Below, in pieces: positions 19,335-27,334 of a stretch of 64,000 bases of DNA (positions are counted from its first letter, which is position 1; the number at the start of each line of letters is the position of its first letter). Position numbers and translations under genes: made by a program. Location: positions 1-64,000 of the forward strand of contig CACGAB010000002.1 in NCBI GenBank assembly GCA_902570915.1, given 5' to 3'. The notes below the pieces were generated by a model, which did no database searches, had not been told where the DNA came from, and was given only the letters and a program-made list of their open reading frames with translations. Origin of the DNA: an uncultured Pelagibacteraceae bacterium. Its GTDB lineage: Bacteria; Pseudomonadota; Alphaproteobacteria; Pelagibacterales; Pelagibacteraceae.

Positions 19335-19625
19335 TTATCTATAAATACTCATGGGGTCGTAAATACAATCTGATTGATCGATAGTCTCGAAAAAAATTTC
19401 ATTTAAATCAGATGAATGAAAAGTCTGACAATATCCTTGTTCTGTAACTTCTGCCTGTAAGCTTTTTTTTGCCTCGTTAACAGCCAGCGAGCTAGCAAAA
19501 GATGTGGAGGCTTGTGAAATGGTTCCACCGGTTGCTAATGTGATGCTTGGATTCATCATAGCAGAATATTGAGTACAATTGCTTAAAAGTGGAAAAACTA
19601 TTAAAATTAAAATCAATTTCTTCAT
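19335..19625 (-). CDS. Small lipoprotein of unknown function
   Basis: 96 residues with a classic lipoprotein signal peptide, MKKLILILIVFPLLSNC, where LLSNC is the lipobox. The mature part is short, with a Gly/Ser/Ala-rich segment (ITLATGGTISQASTSFA) and two further cysteines that could form a disulfide. I do not recognise a family. It ends 9 bp before the Amt-PP2C start and is probably co-transcribed with it, so it may be an accessory of that sensor or a substrate of the nearby TPR/barrel protein. Confidence 0.75.
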   Translation of the reverse strand: MKKLILILIVFPLLSNCTQYSAMMNPSITLATGGTISQASTSFASSLAVNEAKKSLQAEVTEQGYCQTFHSSDLNEIFFETIDQSDCIYDPMSIYR

Positions 19626-19674
19626 ATTAAACGTCTTAAATATAAAACTTAAACAAACTTAAAGGCTCTATATA

Positions 19675-19689
19675 TCCATTTTGGGTTAA
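19675..19689 (-). promoter_or_regulatory. ACCCAWWWTGR motif upstream of the lipoprotein/Amt-PP2C pair
   Basis: On the minus strand the site reads TTAACCCAAAATGGA, about 50 nt upstream of the lipoprotein start. It shares its core with sites before the pilin, FecR and pilT genes. Candidate common regulatory element. Confidence 0.45.
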
Positions 19690-19713
19690 TATACAATTTC
19701 ATAATTGTAGCTA

Positions 19714-20148
19714 TCAACATTCCGAAGTATCAATACTACCACTATCATCTATATCTAACTGGCAATCACCGAGGCCTAGAGCTCTAACTGTATAAGAAGT
19801 TGTACCTGATGAAAACGAGCAAAAAAGAAACCCATTTTCCTTCTTTATATAATTTGCTTTCCCAAATAGATCAGTTCCTATGGCTTCTGTTGTTGCATCA
19901 GATGGTGTACACGACGTTTCTGCAGTTGGTACTTCACAGTAACCATCTGTGGTAGAATAATAAGTTCCACAACTAGCGTAATGATCTGTTTGAGCTAATC
20001 CAATCTGCATTAAGACATTTTCTGCAGCCTTTTTTTTTGTACCACCAATGTAACCATTATAAGCGACAGTTCCAACCGCAGACAAAATACCTATTATAGC
20101 AACTACAACCAAGAGCTCGATTAAAGTAAATCCCGAGCTCTTGATCAT
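19714..20148 (-). CDS. Type IV prepilin (second pilin)
   Basis: 144 residues with a short basic leader MIKSSG and the prepilin peptidase site G-FTLIELLVVVAIIGIL, in which the conserved Glu5 is present. The rest is a globular domain with six or more cysteines (YASCGTYY, GYCEVP, SSCT-like), so several disulfides are likely. It is probably processed by PilD at 32 kb and assembled by PilB/PilC. It lies 13 bp downstream of the other pilin gene. The C-terminus contains DIDDSGSIDTSE, an EF-hand-like acidic loop that might bind calcium. Whether it is the major or a minor subunit cannot be told. Confidence 0.88.
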   Translation of the reverse strand: MIKSSGFTLIELLVVVAIIGILSAVGTVAYNGYIGGTKKKAAENVLMQIGLAQTDHYASCGTYYSTTDGYCEVPTAETSCTPSDATTEAIGTDLFGKANYIKKENGFLFCSFSSGTTSYTVRALGLGDCQLDIDDSGSIDTSEC

Positions 20149-20161
20149 ATAATTTTGATTT

Positions 20162-20716
20162 TTATTCTAGCGCTATTGACGCAGTTATACCATCTGCTCC
20201 ACCACCTGGATCTGTAGAAAGTGAAACTGAGTTACCAGTACCTGATACCTGAACTTTACCAGTTGTGCTAGTACAGTCAGTTTCTCCACCACCGTACCCA
20301 CCTCCAGTACCCTCAGGTTCTTCAGCACCAGCCTCATCAGATGATGCAGCCATCACTGCATTACATGCATTGTTGTATGGACTCTTGTCAGCAAAAATAG
20401 GATCTGTCTCACTAGATATATGATCTGCAACTGTTTCACCTGCATTTCCACCATCTACTGCATCGTTATAATCTGAGCAAGTAATACCACCTGATCCAGC
20501 AGCATTCTTTAAAATTGTTGCACTGTCATCCAAAGTACATTTTTTTGTCTCGGATGCTACTACCTTTAGTACATTGGCATGTATGGTTTTTACTGCATTC
20601 TTTTTAGCAGCACCAGTGTACCCGTTGTAAGCAACAACTCCTACTGCAGCTAAAATACCTATGATTGCAACAACAACCAATAATTCTATAAGTGTAAAAC
20701 CTTTGTTATTTTTCAT
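20162..20716 (-). CDS. Type IV prepilin (first pilin, likely major subunit)
   Basis: 184 residues with leader MKNNKG and cleavage site before FTLIELLVVVAIIGIL. The N-terminal helix is nearly identical to that of the downstream pilin, while the C-terminal domain is different: rich in Gly, Ala, Ser and Thr with cysteines and a glycine-rich GGGYGGGE loop. A purine-rich GAGGAA lies 5-10 nt upstream of the ATG, one of the clearer ribosome binding sites in the window, which would suit a highly expressed pilin. The ACCCATTATGGA motif is 110 nt upstream. Major-pilin status is an inference from position and the strong ribosome binding site. Confidence 0.88.
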   Translation of the reverse strand: MKNNKGFTLIELLVVVAIIGILAAVGVVAYNGYTGAAKKNAVKTIHANVLKVVASETKKCTLDDSATILKNAAGSGGITCSDYNDAVDGGNAGETVADHISSETDPIFADKSPYNNACNAVMAASSDEAGAEEPEGTGGGYGGGETDCTSTTGKVQVSGTGNSVSLSTDPGGGADGITASIALE

Positions 20717-20825
20717 TTTAGTTCCTCTTTTTATTTAATTCTTAATTCTTAATTCTTATTAATAATTTATGATATGTAAATACTTTATAAACATTAGAAT
20801 ATCTAACAAAAATAAATATTTTTTG

Positions 20826-20840
20826 TCCATAATGGGTAAA
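20826..20840 (-). promoter_or_regulatory. ACCCAWWWTGR motif between the pilin and STAS genes
   Basis: In the 171-bp divergent spacer the minus strand reads TTTACCCATTATGGA, 110 nt upstream of the pilin start and about 50 nt upstream of the plus-strand STAS start. It could therefore act on both directions. A TATAAT-like box lies next to it on the minus strand. Same core as sites before FecR, the lipoprotein and pilT. Confidence 0.45.
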
Positions 20841-20887
20841 AATTATACATTTTAAGATTTATTTATGCTATCAGTCTTTAAATATTT

Positions 20888-21187
20888 ATGACTTATAAAG
20901 TAACAGAAGATGGAAATATCAGTACAGTATTTCTTAATGGCGAAATAGACATGGACGTGACCGAAAAAGCAAAAGAGGTCATTTTACCTATAGTAGAATC
21001 TGGAAAAGAAGTTCATTTAAACTTAAAAGATGTTTCCTACATGGACTCGTCAGGAATTTCTGTTTTAATTGAAAGTCATCAAAAAGCTTTAGAGCATAAT
21101 ACTAAAGTCATTGTTAAAGAGGTAAGTAAATCTGTTTTAAAAGTAATTATGATGGCAAAACTTGAACAGATTTTAAACTTGGAATAA
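20888..21187 (+). CDS. STAS-domain anti-anti-sigma-like protein (SpoIIAA/RsbV type)
   Basis: 99 residues, the usual size of a single STAS domain. The phosphorylatable site is intact in YMDSSGISVLI (Ser54/Ser55), the place where RsbW-type kinases phosphorylate and PP2C phosphatases dephosphorylate. It starts with ATG after a 171-bp spacer and its stop overlaps the next start as TAATG, so it is coupled to the kinase gene. The partner phosphatases are probably the three SpoIIE-type proteins in this window. The downstream target (a sigma factor or another protein) is not visible. Confidence 0.93.
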   Translation: MTYKVTEDGNISTVFLNGEIDMDVTEKAKEVILPIVESGKEVHLNLKDVSYMDSSGISVLIESHQKALEHNTKVIVKEVSKSVLKVIMMAKLEQILNLE

Positions 21188-21600
21188 TGAATATTGAAGA
21201 GTCTAAAGATTTCCTTGTAAGCACTGCCAGCTTGAAAGAAGTGAGAACTTTTTCTAGAGAAGTATTTGAAAAAATAAATTTACCCCAAGAACAAAAAGAT
21301 GAACTTGTATTAGCAATCGCTGAGGCTGCACAAAATATTGTTAAACACGCTTATAAAGATGTTGCAGAAACATCAGACAGAATGGAAATTAAAATTTCAC
21401 TTAAAGATAGTGACTTAGAGATAGGTTTCTTTGATAAAGGCAAAGCAGTAATACCAGAAAATATTCAACACAGAAAATTAGATGACATTAAACCAGGTGG
21501 TCTTGGTACTTTTTTTATTAAGCAAATTATGGATGCAGCGGTTTTTAAAAAAGACCAAAAAGAGTGGGTAAACCATTTGGTGCTTACCAAAAAAATTTAA
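21187..21600 (+). CDS. RsbW/SpoIIAB-like serine kinase (anti-sigma-type HATPase)
   Basis: 137 residues forming a GHKL ATPase domain. The N box is LVLAIAEAAQNIVKHAYKD, the G1 region contains FFDKGKA, and the G2 region is KPGGLGTFFIKQIMD. The size and the adjacent STAS gene mark it as the switch kinase of a partner-switching system rather than a two-component histidine kinase, since no HisKA domain exists. It is translationally coupled to the STAS gene and its 3' end overlaps the convergent pilC stop by 4 bp. In such systems the free kinase usually binds a sigma factor; here the partner is unknown. Confidence 0.92.
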   Translation: MNIEESKDFLVSTASLKEVRTFSREVFEKINLPQEQKDELVLAIAEAAQNIVKHAYKDVAETSDRMEIKISLKDSDLEIGFFDKGKAVIPENIQHRKLDDIKPGGLGTFFIKQIMDAAVFKKDQKEWVNHLVLTKKI

Positions 21601-22835
21601 CCTATCAACGCTCCAACGTTGAAAATTGGTGAATACATTGCAATCATTAATCCACCGATCATAACACCCATAAACACAATCATTATCGGTTCAATTAAAC
21701 TAGACATATTATCAACTGCACCATCAAACTCTTCTTCATAATACATCGCAACAGAACCAAACATTTCATCTAGCTGACCTGTTTGTTCACCAACAGAAAT
21801 TAATTGACTAAAAGTCGGGGGGAAGAGTGGTTCTTTTAAAAATAATTTTGTCAAAGTATCTCCAGAAAAAACTCCCTTCTTAACATTTTCCAAAGCTTCT
21901 GTTACAACCACATTATTACTTACTGATTTTGCAATCTCTATACTTTCCAATAAATTTACTCCGGCTGCACTCAAATTTCCCATTATCAATGAAATTCTTG
22001 CAAGTAATGACTTTAGTATTAAGTCACCAAATACTGGCAACTTTAAAATTTGTTTATGCCATCTATATTTAATCATTTCATTTTTAGAAGTTAAATATCT
22101 AAATGCGATAATCGAGGTAATTATAGTTATTAATAACACCATTCCACCTGTGCCTCTTAAAAAGTCACTCATAGACATAATAACAGCTGTTGGAGTTGGT
22201 AAATCTAAACCCATTCCAGCATACATTTTTGCAAATACTGGAACGACTTTTATTAACATAAATGCACTAACAGTTATTGCTACTGAAAACATTATAGCCG
22301 GATACATCAATGCAGATTTTATTTTCTTTTTTATTTTTTCTTTTTTTTCTAAAGAGTCGACAATCTTTAATAAAAACACATCTAATTTACCACTGGCTTC
22401 ACCTGCTTTTATAAGATTACAATAAACATTATCAAAATATTCAGGATATTTTTCAAAACATTTAGATAGAGTTACACCCCCTTCAAGGCTTTTTCTAATA
22501 TCCTCGATTACTTCTTTTATTGCTGGACTTTCTAACTGATCTCTTAGCATGGCTAAAACTTCGAGAATTGGTAAGCCTGCTTTAACCATGGTTGCAAACT
22601 GCTTTGAAAAAATTAAGACATCCTCTACTTTTACTTTTTTCTTACCAAAAGAGAAACCCCCACCACTTTTTGACTTAGTTTTAGTTTCTCCCTTTTTCTT
22701 TTTTGATCTTATTAAGTTTGTGATTATAATTTTTTGTTCTTTAAGCTTATGTGATGCCTCTTCCTGATTGATAGCTTCAATATCACCCTCTACATATTTG
22801 CCATCAGCAATGCCTTTATAAGTAAATGCTTCCAT
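21597..22835 (-). CDS. pilC: Type IV pilus inner-membrane platform protein PilC
   Basis: 412 residues, normal for the PilC/GspF family. Two repeated helical cytoplasmic domains (FSKQFATMVKAGLPILEVL at about 80 and LLARISLIMGNLSAAGVNLLES at about 280) are separated and followed by membrane helices. A short N-terminal domain begins with FTYKGIADGKYVEGDIEA, typical of PilC. It anchors the assembly ATPase to the membrane. It follows pilB by 21 bp and ends the pilMN-O-P-Q-B-C operon. PilC is preferred to GspF because of the surrounding pilus genes. Confidence 0.94.
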   Translation of the reverse strand: MEAFTYKGIADGKYVEGDIEAINQEEASHKLKEQKIIITNLIRSKKKKGETKTKSKSGGGFSFGKKKVKVEDVLIFSKQFATMVKAGLPILEVLAMLRDQLESPAIKEVIEDIRKSLEGGVTLSKCFEKYPEYFDNVYCNLIKAGEASGKLDVFLLKIVDSLEKKEKIKKKIKSALMYPAIMFSVAITVSAFMLIKVVPVFAKMYAGMGLDLPTPTAVIMSMSDFLRGTGGMVLLITIITSIIAFRYLTSKNEMIKYRWHKQILKLPVFGDLILKSLLARISLIMGNLSAAGVNLLESIEIAKSVSNNVVVTEALENVKKGVFSGDTLTKLFLKEPLFPPTFSQLISVGEQTGQLDEMFGSVAMYYEEEFDGAVDNMSSLIEPIMIVFMGVMIGGLMIAMYSPIFNVGALIG

Positions 22836-22856
22836 TTTTATTTAAGTATATAATAA

Positions 22857-24608
22857 TTATGAGGCTGATAAAACCCGCTCGTATTCTCTAAAATTCAGCT
22901 CTCCATTAGCAATTAGCCTTCTTCCCATATCTTGCATAGTTTGAAAACCCTCTTTAATTGCTATTTCTCTCAATTCAGGTGTTGTTGCTTTTCTAAGTAT
23001 TGCCTCTTTAACTGGTTTTGAAACAACTAAAATTTCGTAAAGACCTTGTCTACCCTTATAACCAGTATCTTTACACTTAGGACAGCCTTTCCCTTTAAGA
23101 GCTTTAACTCTAGAAGCTAATTCTGCTGTAAAGCCAAGATCTTGCAAAACTTTTGGATTAACATCATCATCAGGAACTCTACAATCTTTGCAAGTCCTTC
23201 TTGCTAATCTTTGTGCTAAAACCATTTGGCATGCAGCACTAATTAAATAATCAGGAGTGCCCATGTTTTGTAATCTAGTTATGGTGCTTGGAGCATCATT
23301 CGTGTGCAAAGTACTAAATACTAAGTGACCAGTGAGTGCAGCTTTTAATCCGATATCAACTGTTTCCTTATCTCTCATCTCACCAACAAGTATTATTTCT
23401 GGGTCTTGTCTTAAAAAAGATCTCAATGCCGCAGCAAAACTTAATCCAATGTCATCTTTAATCTGGACTTGTCCTACACCATCTAGCTCATATTCAACAG
23501 GATCCTCAGCTGTTAGAATATTTAAGTGAGGCTTACTCACCTCTTTTAAAATACTATAAAGAGTTGTTGATTTACCAGATCCTGTTGGTCCAGTTACTAG
23601 TATTAAACCTTGAGTTCCATGAATTGCTTTTCTTAAATTCTGTAAATCAACATCTTCAAAATTTAATTGCTCTAAAGTAATGTCACCAGCATCTTTATTT
23701 AAAACCCGCATTACTATTCTCTCATTATTAGCTGTCGGTAAAATCGATAAACGTAAATCAACAACTTTACCATCTATCTTAAAATTTATTGCTCCATCTT
23801 GAGGTAATCTTCTTTCAGCAATATCTAATTTACCCATTATTTTAAATCTGGTAACAACCGCTCCATAATTATCATGAAGAAATTTTTTATATTGCTCTTG
23901 CTCTTGGAGCATTCCGTCTAATCTATATCTAACTCTTGAGCTAAATCTGTATGGTTCGATATGAATATCACTAACACCTGATTTAATAGCTTCTGCTACA
24001 ACTGCTGTACTAAATTTTATTACTTCCGACTCATTTTCAATTGCTTCAATATCTTCTTCTGGAGCTTTTTCTAAAACTTCGCCCGCTTCACCTAAATCAG
24101 AGTCAAAGGTTTTTGTTTTCTCTTTATTCTCTTGTCTAATTGTTGCAGTTGTAACGTCTCCACTTTCTGATTGAAGTTTTTCAATAAACTCTGAAATTTG
24201 AGAAACTTTTGCAGCATGTAGCTCTATATTTTTTTTTGTAATTGCTTTTAAATTTCTCATAAGACCAAGCTTTGAACTATCTGAAATTGCAATGTGAAGA
24301 GTTTTACCCTCAACTTTAAAAGGCGCTACAAAATTTACGTTTATGTAATTTGAAGGCAGCACACTTTTAATTTCATCGCTTATTTGAATTTTAGAAAGAT
24401 CTACAATTTCAAGACTTTGTTCTTTTACTAAAACATCTAAAATTTTATTTTCGTCAGTTAACTTAAGTTCAAATACTGCATCTATTTGAGATTTATTTCC
24501 CTCAGTACTTATCTTTTTAATGTTAATTAAATCTTTTCCAGAAATAATATCATTATCAATTAATACATTGATTAAATTTATTTCACTTTCTCTACTTATT
24601 TTTAGCAT
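22857..24608 (-). CDS. pilB: Type IV pilus assembly ATPase PilB
   Basis: 583 residues. The N-terminal MshE/GspE-like domain (about 1-160) is followed by the secretion ATPase: Walker A GPTGSGKSTTLYS, Asp box, Walker B-like ILVGEMRDKET, and His box TGHLVFSTLHTNDA. A tetracysteine zinc motif is present (RRTCKDC and KGCPKCKDTGYKG), as in extension ATPases and unlike PilT. It powers pilus extension. It directly abuts pilQ with no spacer (24608/24609). Confidence 0.95.
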   Translation of the reverse strand: MLKISRESEINLINVLIDNDIISGKDLINIKKISTEGNKSQIDAVFELKLTDENKILDVLVKEQSLEIVDLSKIQISDEIKSVLPSNYINVNFVAPFKVEGKTLHIAISDSSKLGLMRNLKAITKKNIELHAAKVSQISEFIEKLQSESGDVTTATIRQENKEKTKTFDSDLGEAGEVLEKAPEEDIEAIENESEVIKFSTAVVAEAIKSGVSDIHIEPYRFSSRVRYRLDGMLQEQEQYKKFLHDNYGAVVTRFKIMGKLDIAERRLPQDGAINFKIDGKVVDLRLSILPTANNERIVMRVLNKDAGDITLEQLNFEDVDLQNLRKAIHGTQGLILVTGPTGSGKSTTLYSILKEVSKPHLNILTAEDPVEYELDGVGQVQIKDDIGLSFAAALRSFLRQDPEIILVGEMRDKETVDIGLKAALTGHLVFSTLHTNDAPSTITRLQNMGTPDYLISAACQMVLAQRLARRTCKDCRVPDDDVNPKVLQDLGFTAELASRVKALKGKGCPKCKDTGYKGRQGLYEILVVSKPVKEAILRKATTPELREIAIKEGFQTMQDMGRRLIANGELNFREYERVLSAS

Positions 24609-26147
24609 CTATAGAATCCTTGGTGCGATAAAAACTAATAATTCATCCATATTATCAGTATTCTGTTTTCCTTTAAATAAATTTCCAACAACCGGAACAT
24701 CTCCTACACCAGGAGTTTGTTGCTTGCTGTTAGTTAAAGCATTCTTTTTAATACCACCTATAACTACAATATCGCCATCAGCTATTAATAATTTTGTGCT
24801 AATTTCCATTTTATTGATTGCAGGATCTCCTGGATTAGATCTATTAGGAGTATCATTATTAACTTGGATATCCAAAAGAACGTTTCCATCTCCAATAATG
24901 CTTGGTGTAACAGTCATTTTTAATGCTGCTTCTTTAAAAGAAGTATCTGACCCTTCTGCTGAACTAGAAGCGTAAGGTATTTCTTCACCTTGTGTGATAG
25001 TTGCGACCTGATTATCTAAAGTAAATATTTTTGGATTAGATATAGTTTTTCCAAGCCCCTGGGACTCAAGTGCAGTTATTTCGGTCTTTAAAACTGCTGA
25101 TCCTGTCTTCTTTAATATTCCAATACCACTTGTCTTACCGGCTGCTCCAAAATTTGTTATTGAGTCAGTAGTGGAGCCTATAACAGCAGTAGCTGCACCT
25201 ATGTCTGCATCTCCTGATGATCCTGCTTGAACACCACCTATTATCTCACCCTGTCTTCTGTAGTATCCGCCAAGAGCAGTGCCTAAAGCTCTTTCAAAAT
25301 CAGAATTAGCCTCAACAATAAAAGCTTCAATTAAGACTTGTCTTGTTCTAACATCAATTTCTTTAATTATTTTATCAACTACGTCTAAATCTTTTTCTTT
25401 TCCTCTTGCAATAATCGATCTTGTAGTTTTTTCTTCAGTAATTTGAACTAAAGAGATTCCACCATCAACTGCTTTAAATAACTCATCTAAAGTAGCTTTG
25501 GCCTCAGCAGGACTTATGTAATAGAGTCTAAATATTTCTGAAATTAATGGCTCAACAGAGTCCTCTAATTCAACTTTTTTTCTAACAGCAGAAGCTCTTG
25601 CTGATTTTGTAGATTCTTGTTGAGTTAAATTTGATGGAGAATGAACTCTTATTAAATTACTTTGAACATCAAAATCAGCTGCATAGTTTTTTAGATCTAA
25701 AAGCGCATTAAAAGCTTTGTCCCACGGAATATCAATCAATTGTGCTGTGACCGAGCCGGCAACTTCATCACCTATGAGGATATTTATCTCACCTGCTTTT
25801 GCCATCAGTTCTATTGCAGTTCTATAATCTAGATTTTTAAAATTAAATGAAATATTTTGCTTTAATAATTTATATTCGTCACCAATTAGCAAATAGTTTC
25901 TTGCTTTTTGTGAAGAAATTTGTTTTCTTTTACCAAGTTTAATTACGTCAGCCTCAGCTGGTTTTGGCCCCATCTTAGCAGTTTTATCAACTTCTATTTT
26001 ACCTTTCTTCTTGATGTCATCTTTTATTAAAGGAGTGTTGTGTTTAAATTTTTTTGTTCCAAATTTACCGTCAGTAGCACAACCACTTAAAAGCAAAGCT
26101 GAAAAAATGCTAAATAAAATAAAAAATTTAATATTTTTAAAATTCAT
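24609..26147 (-). CDS. pilQ: Type IV pilus secretin PilQ (MshL-like lipoprotein)
   Basis: 512 residues with a lipoprotein signal (FSALLLSGCATDG). A short secretin-type N domain (ISFNFKNLDYRTAIELMAKAG) and the secretin C-domain (QVLIEAFIVEANSDFERALG, GLGKTISNPKIFTLDNQVATI, ELLVFIAPRIL) follow. It forms the outer-membrane pore for the pilus. It is shorter than classic PilQ (about 700 residues) and lacks AMIN domains, resembling the MSHA secretin MshL. Its start overlaps the pilP stop by 11 bp. Confidence 0.93.
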   Translation of the reverse strand: MNFKNIKFFILFSIFSALLLSGCATDGKFGTKKFKHNTPLIKDDIKKKGKIEVDKTAKMGPKPAEADVIKLGKRKQISSQKARNYLLIGDEYKLLKQNISFNFKNLDYRTAIELMAKAGEINILIGDEVAGSVTAQLIDIPWDKAFNALLDLKNYAADFDVQSNLIRVHSPSNLTQQESTKSARASAVRKKVELEDSVEPLISEIFRLYYISPAEAKATLDELFKAVDGGISLVQITEEKTTRSIIARGKEKDLDVVDKIIKEIDVRTRQVLIEAFIVEANSDFERALGTALGGYYRRQGEIIGGVQAGSSGDADIGAATAVIGSTTDSITNFGAAGKTSGIGILKKTGSAVLKTEITALESQGLGKTISNPKIFTLDNQVATITQGEEIPYASSSAEGSDTSFKEAALKMTVTPSIIGDGNVLLDIQVNNDTPNRSNPGDPAINKMEISTKLLIADGDIVVIGGIKKNALTNSKQQTPGVGDVPVVGNLFKGKQNTDNMDELLVFIAPRIL

Positions 26148-26643
26148 TTGCCTCTTTTATTTGGTTTTTAAAATTCATAATTATGTACTGGTTATCATCA
26201 GCTTTTTCGAAAACTGCTCTTTTTATACTAACGTCAACAAGTTTCACACCACTTAAGACTTCTTCAAATAATTCTACCGTCATAAATTCACCATTGTCAT
26301 CAACTAAAGTAATGAAACTATTATCTTTAGCAGAAAATGATCCAACGAGTTTATACGATCTTAGTTTTACTGCACTTGATGTAGGTGTTACCTCTGTTAC
26401 TATGTCACTAGCTGTTGACGCATCACCAGCAAATGGATCATTTAAAGGCAACGGTTCTTCTTTTACTACAATTTGACCTGTTTCTTTACTAATGTTTTCT
26501 TGTTGTGATGCCTGCTTCTCTTTAACTTGTTTATTAATCTCTTTTGCTTTTTCAACAATGTTTTGATCGTGACTATCTGACATTACTTTCTGTGAGAAAG
26601 TAATAACTATTAAAACCAAGAATATGAGTCTAAAAAAATTCAT
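26137..26643 (-). CDS. pilP: PilP-like pilus assembly protein
   Basis: 168 residues with an N-terminal signal sequence (RLIFLVLIVITFSQKVMS), a low-complexity Gln/Glu/Lys linker, the motif PLNDPFAGD, and a small beta-rich domain (SYKLVGSFSAKDNSFITLVDDNGEFMTV). This matches PilP and its relatives, which link the inner-membrane PilMNO complex to the secretin. No lipobox cysteine is seen, unlike many PilP proteins. It sits exactly between pilO and pilQ with overlaps at both ends. Confidence 0.8.
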   Translation of the reverse strand: MNFFRLIFLVLIVITFSQKVMSDSHDQNIVEKAKEINKQVKEKQASQQENISKETGQIVVKEEPLPLNDPFAGDASTASDIVTEVTPTSSAVKLRSYKLVGSFSAKDNSFITLVDDNGEFMTVELFEEVLSGVKLVDVSIKRAVFEKADDNQYIIMNFKNQIKEANEF

Positions 26644-27331
26644 CTGGTAAACCCACTATTGTTAATACACCAGTTACTGCTACCGTACTGGTTGTATCCC
26701 CTTTTATCACTTTAATTGTTTCTTTGTCAAAATTTAACATTTTTTGAGACATAGCTACTTGTCTCTTAAACTTAATATATCCAAGAAAATTGCCCTTTAT
26801 TTGAAAATTTACAGGTATTCTGTAATACGCAATATTTTTTTTAACACTGGTGTCAGCTTTCTTCTTTCTTTTTCTCTTTTTCTTCTTTTTCTTTGTATCA
26901 GTAGAGGCAATAGCTGATGCCTTTGTTATAGGCTTTGGTTTGCCCTTTTCAATCTTTGAAATAACTAAGTTGTTTATCCCAGCGAATTCACTAAGTGTCT
27001 CATAAAGACCTTCCACCTCAGCTTTACTGTGAAATAAAGTAGAATATTGCTCGTATCGAGGAGTAAGTTTTTTTATTTTAGCTTTACTAGCTTTAATTTC
27101 TTGGTTCATCTTTGTTATCTCAGCTTGTTTTTTTTGCATGTTATCCAACTGAGCTTTTTTCTTCTCAACAATTGGGCTTAAAACCGCGTAATAAATAATT
27201 AAAAAAACAATTACTGATAAGAATCCAATACCAAATTTAATTAGAATTTTTTTATCTATAGATTTAATTTTAGCTTTTACACTTTCTAGGTTGATGTTCT
27301 TTAAATCTAAACTAATATTCTTTAAATCCAT
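26630..27331 (-). CDS. pilO: PilO-like pilus assembly protein
   Basis: 233 residues: a cytoplasmic stub, one membrane helix (FGIGFLSVIVFLIIYYAVL), a periplasmic coiled coil (KKKAQLDNMQKKQAEITKMN) and a ferredoxin-like C-terminal domain (AYYRIPVNFQIKGNFLGYIKFKRQ-like). This is the PilO pattern. A lysine/arginine-rich insert (KKKKKKRKRKKK) interrupts the periplasmic part at about residue 145, an unusual feature. It begins 3 bp after the pilM-pilN stop, and its end overlaps pilP. Confidence 0.85.
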   Translation of the reverse strand: MDLKNISLDLKNINLESVKAKIKSIDKKILIKFGIGFLSVIVFLIIYYAVLSPIVEKKKAQLDNMQKKQAEITKMNQEIKASKAKIKKLTPRYEQYSTLFHSKAEVEGLYETLSEFAGINNLVISKIEKGKPKPITKASAIASTDTKKKKKKRKRKKKADTSVKKNIAYYRIPVNFQIKGNFLGYIKFKRQVAMSQKMLNFDKETIKVIKGDTTSTVAVTGVLTIVGLPDEFF

Positions 27332-27334
27332 AAA

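Noticed and set aside
20826-20860. Heat-shock (sigma-32-like) promoter before the pilin
   Set aside because: A CTTAAAA-N13-CCCATTAT arrangement resembles it, but the -35-like part is not found at the other sites with the same motif.
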